Shown: one piece after another, positions 25,140 through 32,191 of the stretch | How positions within the stretch are numbered: the first letter of the stretch is position 1 | Layout of the letters: each line of letters opens with the position of its first letter | Assembly (NCBI GenBank): GCA_017528205.1 | Contig: JAFXPE010000023.1 | Coordinates: 1 to 64,000 of the forward strand | Reading direction: 5' to 3' | Length of the DNA stretch: 64,000 nt | DNA from: Alphaproteobacteria bacterium | Lineage (GTDB): Bacteria > Pseudomonadota > Alphaproteobacteria > RF32 > CAG-239 | Translations under genes and position numbers: made by a program | Notes under the pieces: generated by a model | Database searches by the model: none | The model's input: the letters and a program-made list of their open reading frames with translations, nothing else | What the model was told of the DNA's origin: nothing

Positions 25140-25752
25140 CCTTTGTGTCCTTTAAAGGTGGGAGCGCCTTTTGGGCTGGACTAGGCTCGGCACTCCCATT
25201 GTTAATATTAAGTCCTGGCTTTTTGAACAACTTTTCGGCTTCAGCTCTGCTGATTTGACAGCCGTTCAAACTCTTAAAAATAGGCACTTTATCGCGATTA
25301 GGATCATAAATGCCCCATGCTTGCAATGTGTCTGTAAATTCCTTAAACGTATAAACTTTTGCATATCTGATGCCGTTGTTTTTGCAATATTGGCAGAATA
25401 GTTTTTGATCAAGCGACAAATCATTTTTGCCGAATTTGACTTCTATCCAACCAATAAATTGCCCTTTATTAAAAACGGCATAATCCGGCGAACCGGCACG
25501 CAAGCCCATATCTTTTAATCTTTTGCCATATATGGCCGATCGTTTGCCTTCATTCGGAATATGGATTAAATCAAATTTCCGATCGGGAAAAATCCGATCC
25601 CACCATGTCACAAACGATTTGCACAAATCATCTTCATTATTAACGGCACGGCCATTTACATATTGCAAATATTGAAGGCCTTTTTCCATCCGATATTGAA
25701 CGGCTGACATTCTTTGAAAAATATCTCTGCTCGACATCATTTTAACCATCAA
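25132..25752 (-). CDS. VRR-NUC domain nuclease, 206 aa
   Basis: The VRR-NUC core is clear: HIPNEGKRS, RLKDMGLRAGSPDYAVF, GWIEVKFGKNDLSLDQKLF and NGIRYAKVYTFKEF. The D-x-n-(D/E)xK active site is SPDY ... IEVK. VRR-NUC proteins are structure-specific nucleases that cut Holliday junctions or flaps and are common in phages. Here it lies between a methyltransferase and a replication protein. It overlaps both neighbours. Confidence 0.87.
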   Translation of the reverse strand: MMVKMMSSRDIFQRMSAVQYRMEKGLQYLQYVNGRAVNNEDDLCKSFVTWWDRIFPDRKFDLIHIPNEGKRSAIYGKRLKDMGLRAGSPDYAVFNKGQFIGWIEVKFGKNDLSLDQKLFCQYCKNNGIRYAKVYTFKEFTDTLQAWGIYDPNRDKVPIFKSLNGCQISRAEAEKLFKKPGLNINNGSAEPSPAQKALPPLKDTKDA

Positions 25753-26441
25753 TATCTCCCATTAAACAAATTAAGTTGCTTGCGCTCATCATTTAAGCGC
25801 TCAACACTGGCTTTATAATAATCAATATCGCGTTCAACACAGATAAAAGGCAAGCCCCAACGTTCGCAAGCAATGGCCGTTGAGCCGCTACCGCTGAACG
25901 GATCCATGACCAACCAACCGGCATCGCTATAATCGCGCAAAATTTGCATCAACAAGCCAACCGGTTTTTGTGTCGGATGAATGCGGACTTCTTTGTTTTT
26001 CATATCCTGTTGCAACATGCCGTTCCATGTGTATTGATATTTGCGGATTGCTTTATTAAAATCAGTCCATGCCAATTCGCCATCGCCAAAATCATTGCTA
26101 CCGTTGTTTTTATCCCAAAAAATCCAACCGGATGACGGCTTCAAATATTCCGTGAAATAATTGCCGCCAAAAATAATCCGATGCTTAGCCACGCGCTCCA
26201 TTTCGTCAAAATATTCTTTTGCCGGAATAGCGGAGTCCCAATCGGCATGTTTATAGGTGCCGGCCACCGCTTTGGCATTGTGACTGCGTTTTTGGCCGGC
26301 TTCCACATTATAAACAGATTTACTGACATTAATCCCATACGGCGGATCGGTTAAAATCAAATCAATGCTTTTATCCGGCAGTTGTTTTAAAACTGTCAGA
26401 CAATCAGCGTTGATGATTTTATCCATTAAATCCGCTATCAT
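25749..26441 (-). CDS. DNA methyltransferase, beta class (N4/N6), 230 aa
   Basis: Motif IV LTDPPYGIN (residue about 31) precedes motif I DPFSGSGSTAIACERWG (about 180), the beta-class order (N6-adenine or N4-cytosine). RIHPTQKPVGLL is the usual segment before motif I. No cognate restriction enzyme lies nearby, so it is an orphan phage enzyme that could protect phage DNA or affect host gene expression. Start overlaps the upstream stop as ATGA; a Met five codons later is an alternative. Confidence 0.9.
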   Translation of the reverse strand: MIADLMDKIINADCLTVLKQLPDKSIDLILTDPPYGINVSKSVYNVEAGQKRSHNAKAVAGTYKHADWDSAIPAKEYFDEMERVAKHRIIFGGNYFTEYLKPSSGWIFWDKNNGSNDFGDGELAWTDFNKAIRKYQYTWNGMLQQDMKNKEVRIHPTQKPVGLLMQILRDYSDAGWLVMDPFSGSGSTAIACERWGLPFICVERDIDYYKASVERLNDERKQLNLFNGRY

Positions 26442-26968
26442 CTCAGGTTTTCAATCCAGGCTTGAAAATAAGGGTAAAAAATATAAACGTTTTCAATAAT
26501 TAAGGCAAAAACGGCTACAACAAAGCATCTTCTGAAATATTTTCTTTGTTTTTGATAACATGCGGCAATATCCAAGCACGCATCAAAAAGTTTTTTGTTT
26601 TCATCTGATCTTTTTTCTTTATCCGACAATTGATGGGTTTGCTCTTTAATTGTTTCCGATAACTTAAAATTTTGTTGCTTCAGGGCTTCAAGATCATTTT
26701 TAATGTTGGCTTTTTCGGCTAAAATTTCATTGCATTGCTTGTTTAAGCGCTGATTGGCATCGCTCAAATCTTGGCAACCGGCGGTTAATTTTTCGCATTC
26801 ATCTTTTAGGGCTTTATTTTCCGCTTCAAATTCCATTATGCGCTTGCATGCTTCATCATATGTCATCATGCGTGGCTTTGTGTCATCTACAACAGTTGCT
26901 TTGTTATCACTTTTTGTTGTTTTTTTCTTTTTTTCGGTAATTGTTTTTGCATCAATTATCTTAACCAT
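26438..26968 (-). CDS. Coiled-coil protein with a C-terminal membrane anchor, 176 aa
   Basis: A basic N-terminus, a long coiled coil (residues about 40-135, heptads of Leu/Ala with Glu/Lys) and one C-terminal membrane span (CFVVAVFALIIENVYIFYPY). This is a tail-anchored topology. It could tether phage DNA or replication proteins to the membrane; that is inference. The start at 26968 has AAGGAG upstream; a longer frame overlaps the Cro-like gene. Confidence 0.62.
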   Translation of the reverse strand: MVKIIDAKTITEKKKKTTKSDNKATVVDDTKPRMMTYDEACKRIMEFEAENKALKDECEKLTAGCQDLSDANQRLNKQCNEILAEKANIKNDLEALKQQNFKLSETIKEQTHQLSDKEKRSDENKKLFDACLDIAACYQKQRKYFRRCFVVAVFALIIENVYIFYPYFQAWIENLR

Positions 26969-26978
26969 GAGGAACTCC

Positions 26979-27179
26979 TTAATTTTGCTTGTTTTGATGG
27001 TAAAAATCGTTCGGCGTAACTTCGCCATTTGTGCATTGCACAATTTTTTGCATGTGTTTCGGTTTTGGAACTCTCACACCCGAAACCCATAAACTGCATG
27101 TAGGCTGTGAAACGCCTACTTCTTGAGCGAAAACATAAATTTTCTTTTTTTCGCGAATTAGATACTCTTTTAACGTCAT
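26979..27179 (-). CDS. Cro-like helix-turn-helix regulator, 66 aa
   Basis: A small basic protein with a Cro-type HTH: MTLKEYLIREKKKIYVFAQE then VGVSQPTCSLWVSGVRVP. The start at 27179 is clear, with AAAAAGGAG 7 bp upstream; the frame remains open further upstream but there only covers the operator. It is the first gene of the leftward operon and faces the CI-like repressor, so it probably represses the repressor promoter. Confidence 0.83.
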   Translation of the reverse strand: MTLKEYLIREKKKIYVFAQEVGVSQPTCSLWVSGVRVPKPKHMQKIVQCTNGEVTPNDFYHQNKQN

Positions 27180-27201
27180 AAAATTCTCCTTTTTGTAATA
27201 T

Positions 27202-27230
27202 TGTTTATAATATTTTGTAATAAATGTCAA
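27202..27230 (-). promoter_or_regulatory. Leftward early promoter (PL-like)
   Basis: On the minus strand TTGACA (27230-27225), a 17-bp spacer, TAAACA (27207-27202), with TATAAA overlapping. The spacer contains TTATTACAAAATATTATAA, nearly the same as in the rightward promoter at 28311-28339. Confidence 0.68.
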
Positions 27231-27251
27231 TAGAAAATTACAAAATATTAT
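27207..27251. promoter_or_regulatory. Candidate repressor operator: 15-bp perfect inverted repeat
   Basis: ATAATATTTTGTAAT (27207-27221) and its exact reverse complement (27237-27251) are separated by 15 bp and flank the -35 box of the leftward promoter. Partial copies recur at 27286-27302 and 28261-28340. Confidence 0.65.
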
Positions 27252-27273
27252 AATAAATCCGGCGCAAAAAGGC

Positions 27274-27302
27274 TTGAAAATTATAATTTTTTGTAATATA
27301 AT
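27274..27302 (+). promoter_or_regulatory. Repressor promoter (PRM-like)
   Basis: TTGAAA (27274-27279), 17-bp spacer with a TTTTGTAAT half-site, TATAAT (27297-27302). AGGGGG then precedes the repressor start. Confidence 0.68.
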
Positions 27303-27321
27303 ATTGATAAAGGGGGATAAA

Positions 27322-27945
27322 ATGACACCAAATCGCATAAGATTTTTAAGAAAAAAAAGAGGATTAACACAGCCAGACATGGCAAAAAGCTTGGGGATAA
27401 GTCAATCTTTATTATCCCTTATAGAAAATGGCGGCCGTGAAATTACACCAAAAATGCAAGATGAAATAGCCAGCATCTTAAATGTGACGTTGGATGATTT
27501 ATTCAAACTAACCGAAAATCAGCCGGTTAATGATCTTGCGCGTATCGAAATGCTTGATGTTAAAGCTTGTTGCGGCACCGGCAATGATGTTATTTCCGAA
27601 AATGTCATCGGCTCTTGGAGTATGCCAATTGAAACATTTAAGAATATTACCAACACCGGCGCTGAAAATGTTAAAATGATCCAAGTTTATGGGGACTCCA
27701 TGGAACCAACGCTTAAGGGCGGCGATTGGGTATTGGTTGATATTACGCGCAACACGCCGGACTCCGATGGTTTATTTGTCTTATGGCTCACAACCGGTTT
27801 GGCTGTCAAGCGCTTACAGGGCGGTTTAAATGATATAACGGTTCATTCCGATAATCCCAATTATAAGGATATAACCGCCAAAATGGGCGAAATTCGTATC
27901 ATCGGCAAAGTTATTTATACACTCGAAGCAAAAAGGGTTGGTTAA
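27322..27945 (+). CDS. CI/LexA-like repressor with S24 autocleavage domain, 207 aa
   Basis: N-terminal XRE HTH (residues 4-60: GLTQPDMAKSLGISQSLLSL) and C-terminal peptidase S24 domain with catalytic Ser126 in YGDSMEPTL and Lys163 in GLAVKRLQ. A Cys84-Gly85 pair (ACCGTG) fits the scissile bond. It should keep the prophage silent and be cleaved with RecA during DNA damage. The start at 27322 follows AGGGGG; a frame upstream of it covers only the promoter. Confidence 0.9.
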   Translation: MTPNRIRFLRKKRGLTQPDMAKSLGISQSLLSLIENGGREITPKMQDEIASILNVTLDDLFKLTENQPVNDLARIEMLDVKACCGTGNDVISENVIGSWSMPIETFKNITNTGAENVKMIQVYGDSMEPTLKGGDWVLVDITRNTPDSDGLFVLWLTTGLAVKRLQGGLNDITVHSDNPNYKDITAKMGEIRIIGKVIYTLEAKRVG

Positions 27946-28172
27946 TGAAAAAGCATATTTTATCTATTGCATTTGTTTCATACCTTAAAAATAAAGGAGT
28001 CCGCCGCCTTTGTTTTATATTAGGCGTGCTGTTGGCTTTAATGCCGGCTTCAAATTTTGCTTTTCGGCATATGTTTGATGATATAAAAAATATTTTAATT
28101 GCCTTTTATACGCCATTTATAATAGCGTGTGCCATTCAATGGATATATGACGGATTTAAGCATAAAGACTGA
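27945..28172 (+). CDS. Small inner-membrane protein next to the repressor, 75 aa
   Basis: Two hydrophobic segments (CFILGVLLALMPASNFAF and ILIAFYTPFIIACAIQWIYD). It overlaps the repressor stop by one base, so it is expressed in lysogens. Genes in this position often give superinfection exclusion; here that is inference only. Confidence 0.62.
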   Translation: MKKHILSIAFVSYLKNKGVRRLCFILGVLLALMPASNFAFRHMFDDIKNILIAFYTPFIIACAIQWIYDGFKHKD

Positions 28173-28195
28173 TTTTTTATTAAGTTTTTTATTTT

Positions 28196-28217
28196 CCCGC
28201 TTCGGCGGGATTTTTTT
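28196..28217 (+). terminator. Terminator of the repressor operon
   Basis: CCCGC-TTCG-GCGGG (28196-28209) followed by seven T. Confidence 0.88.
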
Positions 28218-28310
28218 GTTTTTAAAAAATTTTTCCACATTTTAAGCCTTTGATTTTATAAATATTTTGTAATATTATGAAATATTTTATAATTTTTTGT
28301 AATTTTTTTA

Positions 28311-28339
28311 TTGACATTTATTACAAATTATTATAATAA
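28311..28339 (+). promoter_or_regulatory. Rightward early promoter (PR-like) with embedded operator
   Basis: TTGACA (28311-28316), then TTTATTACAAATTATTA and TAATAA (28334-28339) at 17 bp; TATAAT overlaps at 15 bp. Upstream, 28261-28300 repeats TATTTTGTAAT-type half-sites, so the same repressor probably controls it. Confidence 0.68.
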
Positions 28340-28379
28340 TATGACATAACGAAAACAAACCAAAGGAAAGGCAGAAAAA

Positions 28380-28529
28380 ATGAAAATACTTTTACCGTTA
28401 TGCATACTCTCAACCATTTATGCTGTTTACAGTGTCATTGATTGCTACATCGCGATCGGCAATCTTGAGCGTGAAATCGCAACACTGGAACAAAATCAAC
28501 AAACTTACAACCAACTTATTAATAAATAG
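28380..28529 (+). CDS. Very small membrane/coiled-coil protein, 49 aa
   Basis: ATG at 28380 follows AAAGGAAAGGCAGAAAAA. The product begins MKILLPLCILSTIYAVYSVI (a membrane span or signal) and ends in a short Glu/Gln helix. It is the first gene of the rightward operon, 12 bp before the ATPase gene. Confidence 0.6.
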   Translation: MKILLPLCILSTIYAVYSVIDCYIAIGNLEREIATLEQNQQTYNQLINK

Positions 28530-28541
28530 AAAGGAAATAAA

Positions 28542-29468
28542 ATGTCTTTATTAATTCAACCTGCAGATTTAACTTGCAATCAACCAATTTCATGCATGAT
28601 TTATGGCCAACCAGGTGCCGGAAAAACAACGCTTGCTTTGTCGGCCGATAAACCGGTTCTGATCGATCTTGATCGCGGCTTGCATCGTGTAGAAAAACGC
28701 TTCCAATGCCCATCATTGCAAGTGGAAAGTTATCAACAAATTTTAGATTTAATCAATTCTGACGAATTGGCACCGTTTAATACCATTGTTATTGATACAC
28801 TCGGCAAATTGATTGACCGCATGGGCGATTATGTTGCGCTTCAAAATCCAAAATTCAAACAGGGCGATGGCACACTGTCAATGAAAGCATGGGGCGCGAT
28901 TAAAGTTCAATTCCAAACACTGAGCAAAACAATCTTAAATATGAATAAATCCGTTATTTTTGTGGCTCACGAAAAAGAGGACAAAGACGGCGACACGCGT
29001 TTTGTGCGCCCTGACGTTTCCGGTTCATCCGGCAAAGATATCGTTAAGGAATTGGATTTAATGGGATATGTTGAAATGAAAGGAAGCAAACGCACTGTTT
29101 CATTCACACCAACCGAAAAATATTATGCAAAAAATTCGCTTGGCTTACCGGCAGTAATTGAAATTCCGGACACGGCCAACGGCAACACATTTTTCAAAGA
29201 TCAAATCATGACAGCGGTTGCAAGTCGCAAACAGCATGATGCTGAACTTTTGGAAAAATATAACGGATTAAAAACTGTTATCGATGCCAAAATTGAATGC
29301 ATCAAAGATGCCGACACCTTAAATGCCGTTTATGAAGAACTTAAGAATTTGGAAGTTGTATGGGATAGCGCTATATATTGCAAGCATTGCATTTCCGACA
29401 CGGCCAAAACCTTAAACGCTGTTTTCAACAAAGAAACTAAAAAATTTGAGGTTGCCAATGCCAAATAA
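28542..29468 (+). CDS. Sak4-like RecA-fold ATPase (recombination), 308 aa
   Basis: Walker A YGQPGAGKTTL near residue 21, an Asp in PVLIDLDRGLH, Walker B-like NTIVIDTLGKL and KSVIFVAHEKE match phage Sak4-type single-strand annealing/RecA-like ATPases. The last third is a helical extension. It is followed by an overlapping PD-(D/E)XK nuclease, the usual pairing of annealase and exonuclease in phage recombination modules. Confidence 0.82.
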   Translation: MSLLIQPADLTCNQPISCMIYGQPGAGKTTLALSADKPVLIDLDRGLHRVEKRFQCPSLQVESYQQILDLINSDELAPFNTIVIDTLGKLIDRMGDYVALQNPKFKQGDGTLSMKAWGAIKVQFQTLSKTILNMNKSVIFVAHEKEDKDGDTRFVRPDVSGSSGKDIVKELDLMGYVEMKGSKRTVSFTPTEKYYAKNSLGLPAVIEIPDTANGNTFFKDQIMTAVASRKQHDAELLEKYNGLKTVIDAKIECIKDADTLNAVYEELKNLEVVWDSAIYCKHCISDTAKTLNAVFNKETKKFEVANAK

Positions 29469-30078
29469 CACCGAAAAATATTTAATCACGCCAACGCTGT
29501 ATAACGCATATATTTATTATGCCGAAGGCGACTTCGAATTATACGGCGAAAAGGCGGCCGAAATCGAAGCCAAAGCTAAGCAAGATTTTTTGAATACCTT
29601 AAATAAGGTTTATACAACAAATGAAATTTTGCAACGCGGCATTGATTTTGAAAATTCCGTTAATGATATTTGCAACGGCTTAGATGTTGAGCCAATGGAA
29701 AATGCCAAAGATGTGGCCGATATTGTCGGCCATGGCATTTGGCAAGAAAAACTTTGCAAAACCGTTGGCAATTATGTTCTTTACGGCAAAGCCGATGTTA
29801 TCCGTGCCGACACAATTTATGATATTAAGCGCGTCAACAGCTACGATTGCCCGAAATACGAACAATCAATCCAACATCTTTTATATATGGAATGCTCAGG
29901 CTTAGAACATTTTAAGTATGTCATATCCACCGGCAAAGATGTTTATGTCGAATATTATCATAAGGATGCCGACAATTTGCAAAAGCTGTTAGGCCGTATC
30001 GATATGATGGTTAATTTCATTCGCCAAACGCCGGAATTTAACACGGCTTTTGAAAAGAATTGGCACAGCAAATATTAA
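29458..30078 (+). CDS. PD-(D/E)XK exonuclease, 206 aa
   Basis: RecB/Cas4-like active site: conserved Glu in RGIDFENSVND, GKADVIRAD and YDIKRVNSYD, followed by the QSIQHLLYMECSG helix with the conserved Gln. It should resect double-strand DNA ends for the ATPase encoded just before, which it overlaps by 11 bp. The start at 29458 follows GAGG; an ATG 12 bp upstream is less likely. Confidence 0.82.
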   Translation: MPNNTEKYLITPTLYNAYIYYAEGDFELYGEKAAEIEAKAKQDFLNTLNKVYTTNEILQRGIDFENSVNDICNGLDVEPMENAKDVADIVGHGIWQEKLCKTVGNYVLYGKADVIRADTIYDIKRVNSYDCPKYEQSIQHLLYMECSGLEHFKYVISTGKDVYVEYYHKDADNLQKLLGRIDMMVNFIRQTPEFNTAFEKNWHSKY

Positions 30079-30090
30079 GGATTTAAAACA

Positions 30091-30516
30091 ATGGCAGATT
30101 ATAAGAGAAGATTAACACCGGCAGAAGATTTGAAACAGCTTAATTTGCAAAATATCCGGTTATCAGTCGAAAATCGCGATTTGAAAGCCGAAAATGCCGA
30201 ACTAAAACAGCGTTTGAAAGATACACAAAATGCCAATGCCGAACTTAATAAAACAATCCAACACCTAAGCAAAACGCAAGCGCGGCAGTTTGTGGATAAT
30301 CAAAATTTGCAAATTAAGGCTGAAAAGGCCAAAGATGTGGTTGATCTTGATGCCGCACGGCAAATAAAGCAACTCAAAGCCAAAAATGACGATTTTAAGA
30401 AAATTATCGAATATATGATCGATGAACTTGTCGATCCGAACGATGATGTTTCGCTTGGGCTTGCTGAATATTTTAGCCAGGATCTTATTAACGAAATTTA
30501 TGAGGTTCTAAAATGA
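30091..30516 (+). CDS. Coiled-coil phage protein, 141 aa
   Basis: Residues 12-65 and 80-110 form heptad coiled coils (Leu/Ala core, Asn-rich), followed by an acidic C-terminal domain (MIDELVDPNDDVSLGLAEYF). No catalytic motif. It overlaps the next gene by 4 bp in the rightward operon. Unknown role. Confidence 0.6.
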   Translation: MADYKRRLTPAEDLKQLNLQNIRLSVENRDLKAENAELKQRLKDTQNANAELNKTIQHLSKTQARQFVDNQNLQIKAEKAKDVVDLDAARQIKQLKAKNDDFKKIIEYMIDELVDPNDDVSLGLAEYFSQDLINEIYEVLK

Positions 30517-30704
30517 CATTTACAGAATTTCAAACCAAAGTATTACCGCTTAGAAAAGAAAATGCGAAGCTTAAAGAACTTCTTAAACAATCTCGCATCT
30601 ACGTTAAAATTGATACTGAAGATTATGATGATAGGGCTGTATCAAAGGCAGATAAAGACGAAGCTAAAAAACTTTTAATCAAAATCGATGAGGTGCTGAA
30701 ATGA
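30513..30704 (+). CDS. Small helical phage protein, 63 aa
   Basis: A charged, helical protein starting MTFTEFQTKVLPLRKENAKL. Coupled by ATGA overlaps to both neighbours. Its C-terminus (LIKIDEVLK) resembles that of the preceding gene, so it may be a partial duplicate. Confidence 0.55.
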   Translation: MTFTEFQTKVLPLRKENAKLKELLKQSRIYVKIDTEDYDDRAVSKADKDEAKKLLIKIDEVLK

Positions 30705-31154
30705 AGATGAATGTCAAAGGCAATGACAATTTTCGGAATCCTCAGGCACTTTATGATCAGCTTGACCGGATTTTTAATTTCACACTTGATGCCGCTTGCA
30801 CGTCAGAAAATTGCAAAGCGCCACGCGGTTTATATTACGATAAGGGCATTGATGCTCTGCAAACATCATGGGGGGGGGGAACGTGTATTTTGTAATCCAC
30901 CATTCAGCAAAAAGGCTGAATTTATCGAAAAAGCATATAATGAAGTCATCAACGGCAATTGTCCCATTGTTGTCATGGTATTGCCCGCAAATTGCCAGGA
31001 CTGCCGCGCTTTCCAGCAATATATCAAAAAGCAATTCTTTTATGAAACTTTGTCAGGACGCATCGCGTTTATCAATCCTACAACAGGCAATCCGCAAAAA
31101 GGAAATAACTCCGGAACTACTATTGTCTATTTTAAAAGGGATATAACAAGATGA
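30701..31154 (+). pseudogene. Phage Dam-type N6-adenine methyltransferase, frame broken at a G10 tract
   Basis: The first frame (30701-30895) reads NDNFRNPQALYDQLDRIFNF, LDAACTSENCKAP, GLYYDKGIDALQTSW and then stops. The other frame continues ERVFCNPPFSKKAEFIEKAY, the DNA_N-6-adenine methyltransferase motif IV (NPPF), to 31154. The shift lies in ten G at 30870-30879; nine G would give one ~150-aa enzyme (TSWGGERVFCNPPFS). So it is a phase-variable gene, a mutant, or a sequencing error. Confidence 0.82.
30870..30879 (+). repeat. Ten-G homopolymer inside the Dam gene
   Basis: The longest G-run I noticed in this AT-rich window. Its length decides whether the methyltransferase frame stays open (9 G open, 10 G closed). 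Confidence 0.85.
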
Positions 31155-31435
31155 CATACAAAATGCCAGAAATGTGGAGCTTTAGTTTTAATGGTTATAG
31201 TTATGATGAAAAGCATACAATTCGATTTGCCGAAAACCTGAAAGCTTTACGCATGCAAAAAGGTTTATCACTTAATAAATTGGCTCAGCAAATAAATAGC
31301 ACCAAATTAACGATATGGAAATATGAAAATTGCGACAACCGGCCAACGTTAGAAGTTGCTTGTCGATTGGCTCTTGTTTTGGGCGTTTCATTAGATTTTT
31401 TGGTATATGGCCATATAACGAAAAAGGATAGTTAA
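31151..31435 (+). CDS. XRE-family HTH regulator, 94 aa
   Basis: HTH of the Cro/CI type at residues 24-82: RFAENLKALRMQKGLSLNKL, AQQINSTKLTIWKYENCDNR and LALVLGVSLDFLVYG. It overlaps the end of the methyltransferase frame by 4 bp. A second regulator in the rightward operon, distinct from the Cro-like protein. Confidence 0.8.
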   Translation: MTYKMPEMWSFSFNGYSYDEKHTIRFAENLKALRMQKGLSLNKLAQQINSTKLTIWKYENCDNRPTLEVACRLALVLGVSLDFLVYGHITKKDS

Positions 31436-31437
31436 AA

Positions 31438-31581
31438 ATGTTTGAAGTATGGCTTAACGGCGAAAAGGTTAAAGAATACCGGCATAAAATACAAGCCGTC
31501 ATTTATCTTGCTATGCATGGGCTTGTTTATGGAAATTGTTTTAAAGGTTATAAACATATTGGAGTTGATGGTAATGAGTAA
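31438..31581 (+). CDS. Very small phage protein, 47 aa
   Basis: ATG at 31438 follows AAAAAGGATAGTTAAAA. It reads MFEVWLNGEKVKEYRHKIQA and ends HIGVDGNE. Short, possibly a beta/alpha DNA-mimic-like protein; function unknown. It overlaps the ASCH gene by 8 bp. Confidence 0.55.
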   Translation: MFEVWLNGEKVKEYRHKIQAVIYLAMHGLVYGNCFKGYKHIGVDGNE

Positions 31582-31858
31582 TTTATCGGTAATTTTAACT
31601 TATCATTGGTTTGATGAAATAAAATCAGGCCGAAAAACGCATGAATATCGCGAACGCTCGATTTATTGGGCAAATCGTTTAGAAGGCAAACATTATGACA
31701 CAATCACGTTCCAACGCGGATATGTCAAAAATGCCGAAAAAATGGCATTTGAAGTCAAATCAATCGCAAAAAAAGATGGCAGATGCCCACATTTGCCCGA
31801 TGTTTGGGATTATTGGGATATCGAACTCGGCAAGCGCATAGATAATTTTAACAAATAA
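31574..31858 (+). CDS. ASCH domain protein, 94 aa
   Basis: LSVILTYHWFDEIKSGRKTHEYR, YDTITFQRGYVKNAEKMAFE and a terminal WDIELG are the ASCH (PUA-like) signature: substrate pocket Lys/Glu in GRKTHEYRE. ASCH proteins bind nucleotides or RNA; some are cytidine-derivative hydrolases. The start at 31574 is chosen from family length; a frame extending upstream to 31442 overlaps the previous gene. Confidence 0.77.
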   Translation: MSNLSVILTYHWFDEIKSGRKTHEYRERSIYWANRLEGKHYDTITFQRGYVKNAEKMAFEVKSIAKKDGRCPHLPDVWDYWDIELGKRIDNFNK

Positions 31859-31900
31859 GAAACTTTAAACTTGAACTAAAATAAAAAATACGCTAAAACG

Positions 31901-32191
31901 ATGAATGCATTAGATAAAGACATACAGACATTAATCGGCAAACCAATTGAGCATGACGAATTGGCCGAAATGTCGCGCATATTTATCGGTGCAATGAAAT
32001 GTTTAACGGTTTGTTTGATGGAAGCACGGAATGAAAGCCGTCATATTAACGAGAGTATCAACGAAAGAACAGGAAGAGGGACACAGCCTTCCGGCTCAAA
32101 ATACACGCCTTTTAGACTATGCGAAACGCAAAGGCCTGACAGTCATCAAATCATTTCAGATCATAGAGAGTTCAACGCGCGGGAAGCGTAA
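31901..32191 (+). CDS. Possible small protein overlapping the recombinase start, up to 96 aa
   Basis: The first ~43 codons (MNALDKDIQTLIGKPIEHDE ...) look coding; the last half lies over the recombinase N-terminus in another frame and reads like noise. Either a real overlapping gene or the remains of one whose 3' end was replaced. No good ribosome binding site. Confidence 0.35.
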   Translation: MNALDKDIQTLIGKPIEHDELAEMSRIFIGAMKCLTVCLMEARNESRHINESINERTGRGTQPSGSKYTPFRLCETQRPDSHQIISDHREFNAREA

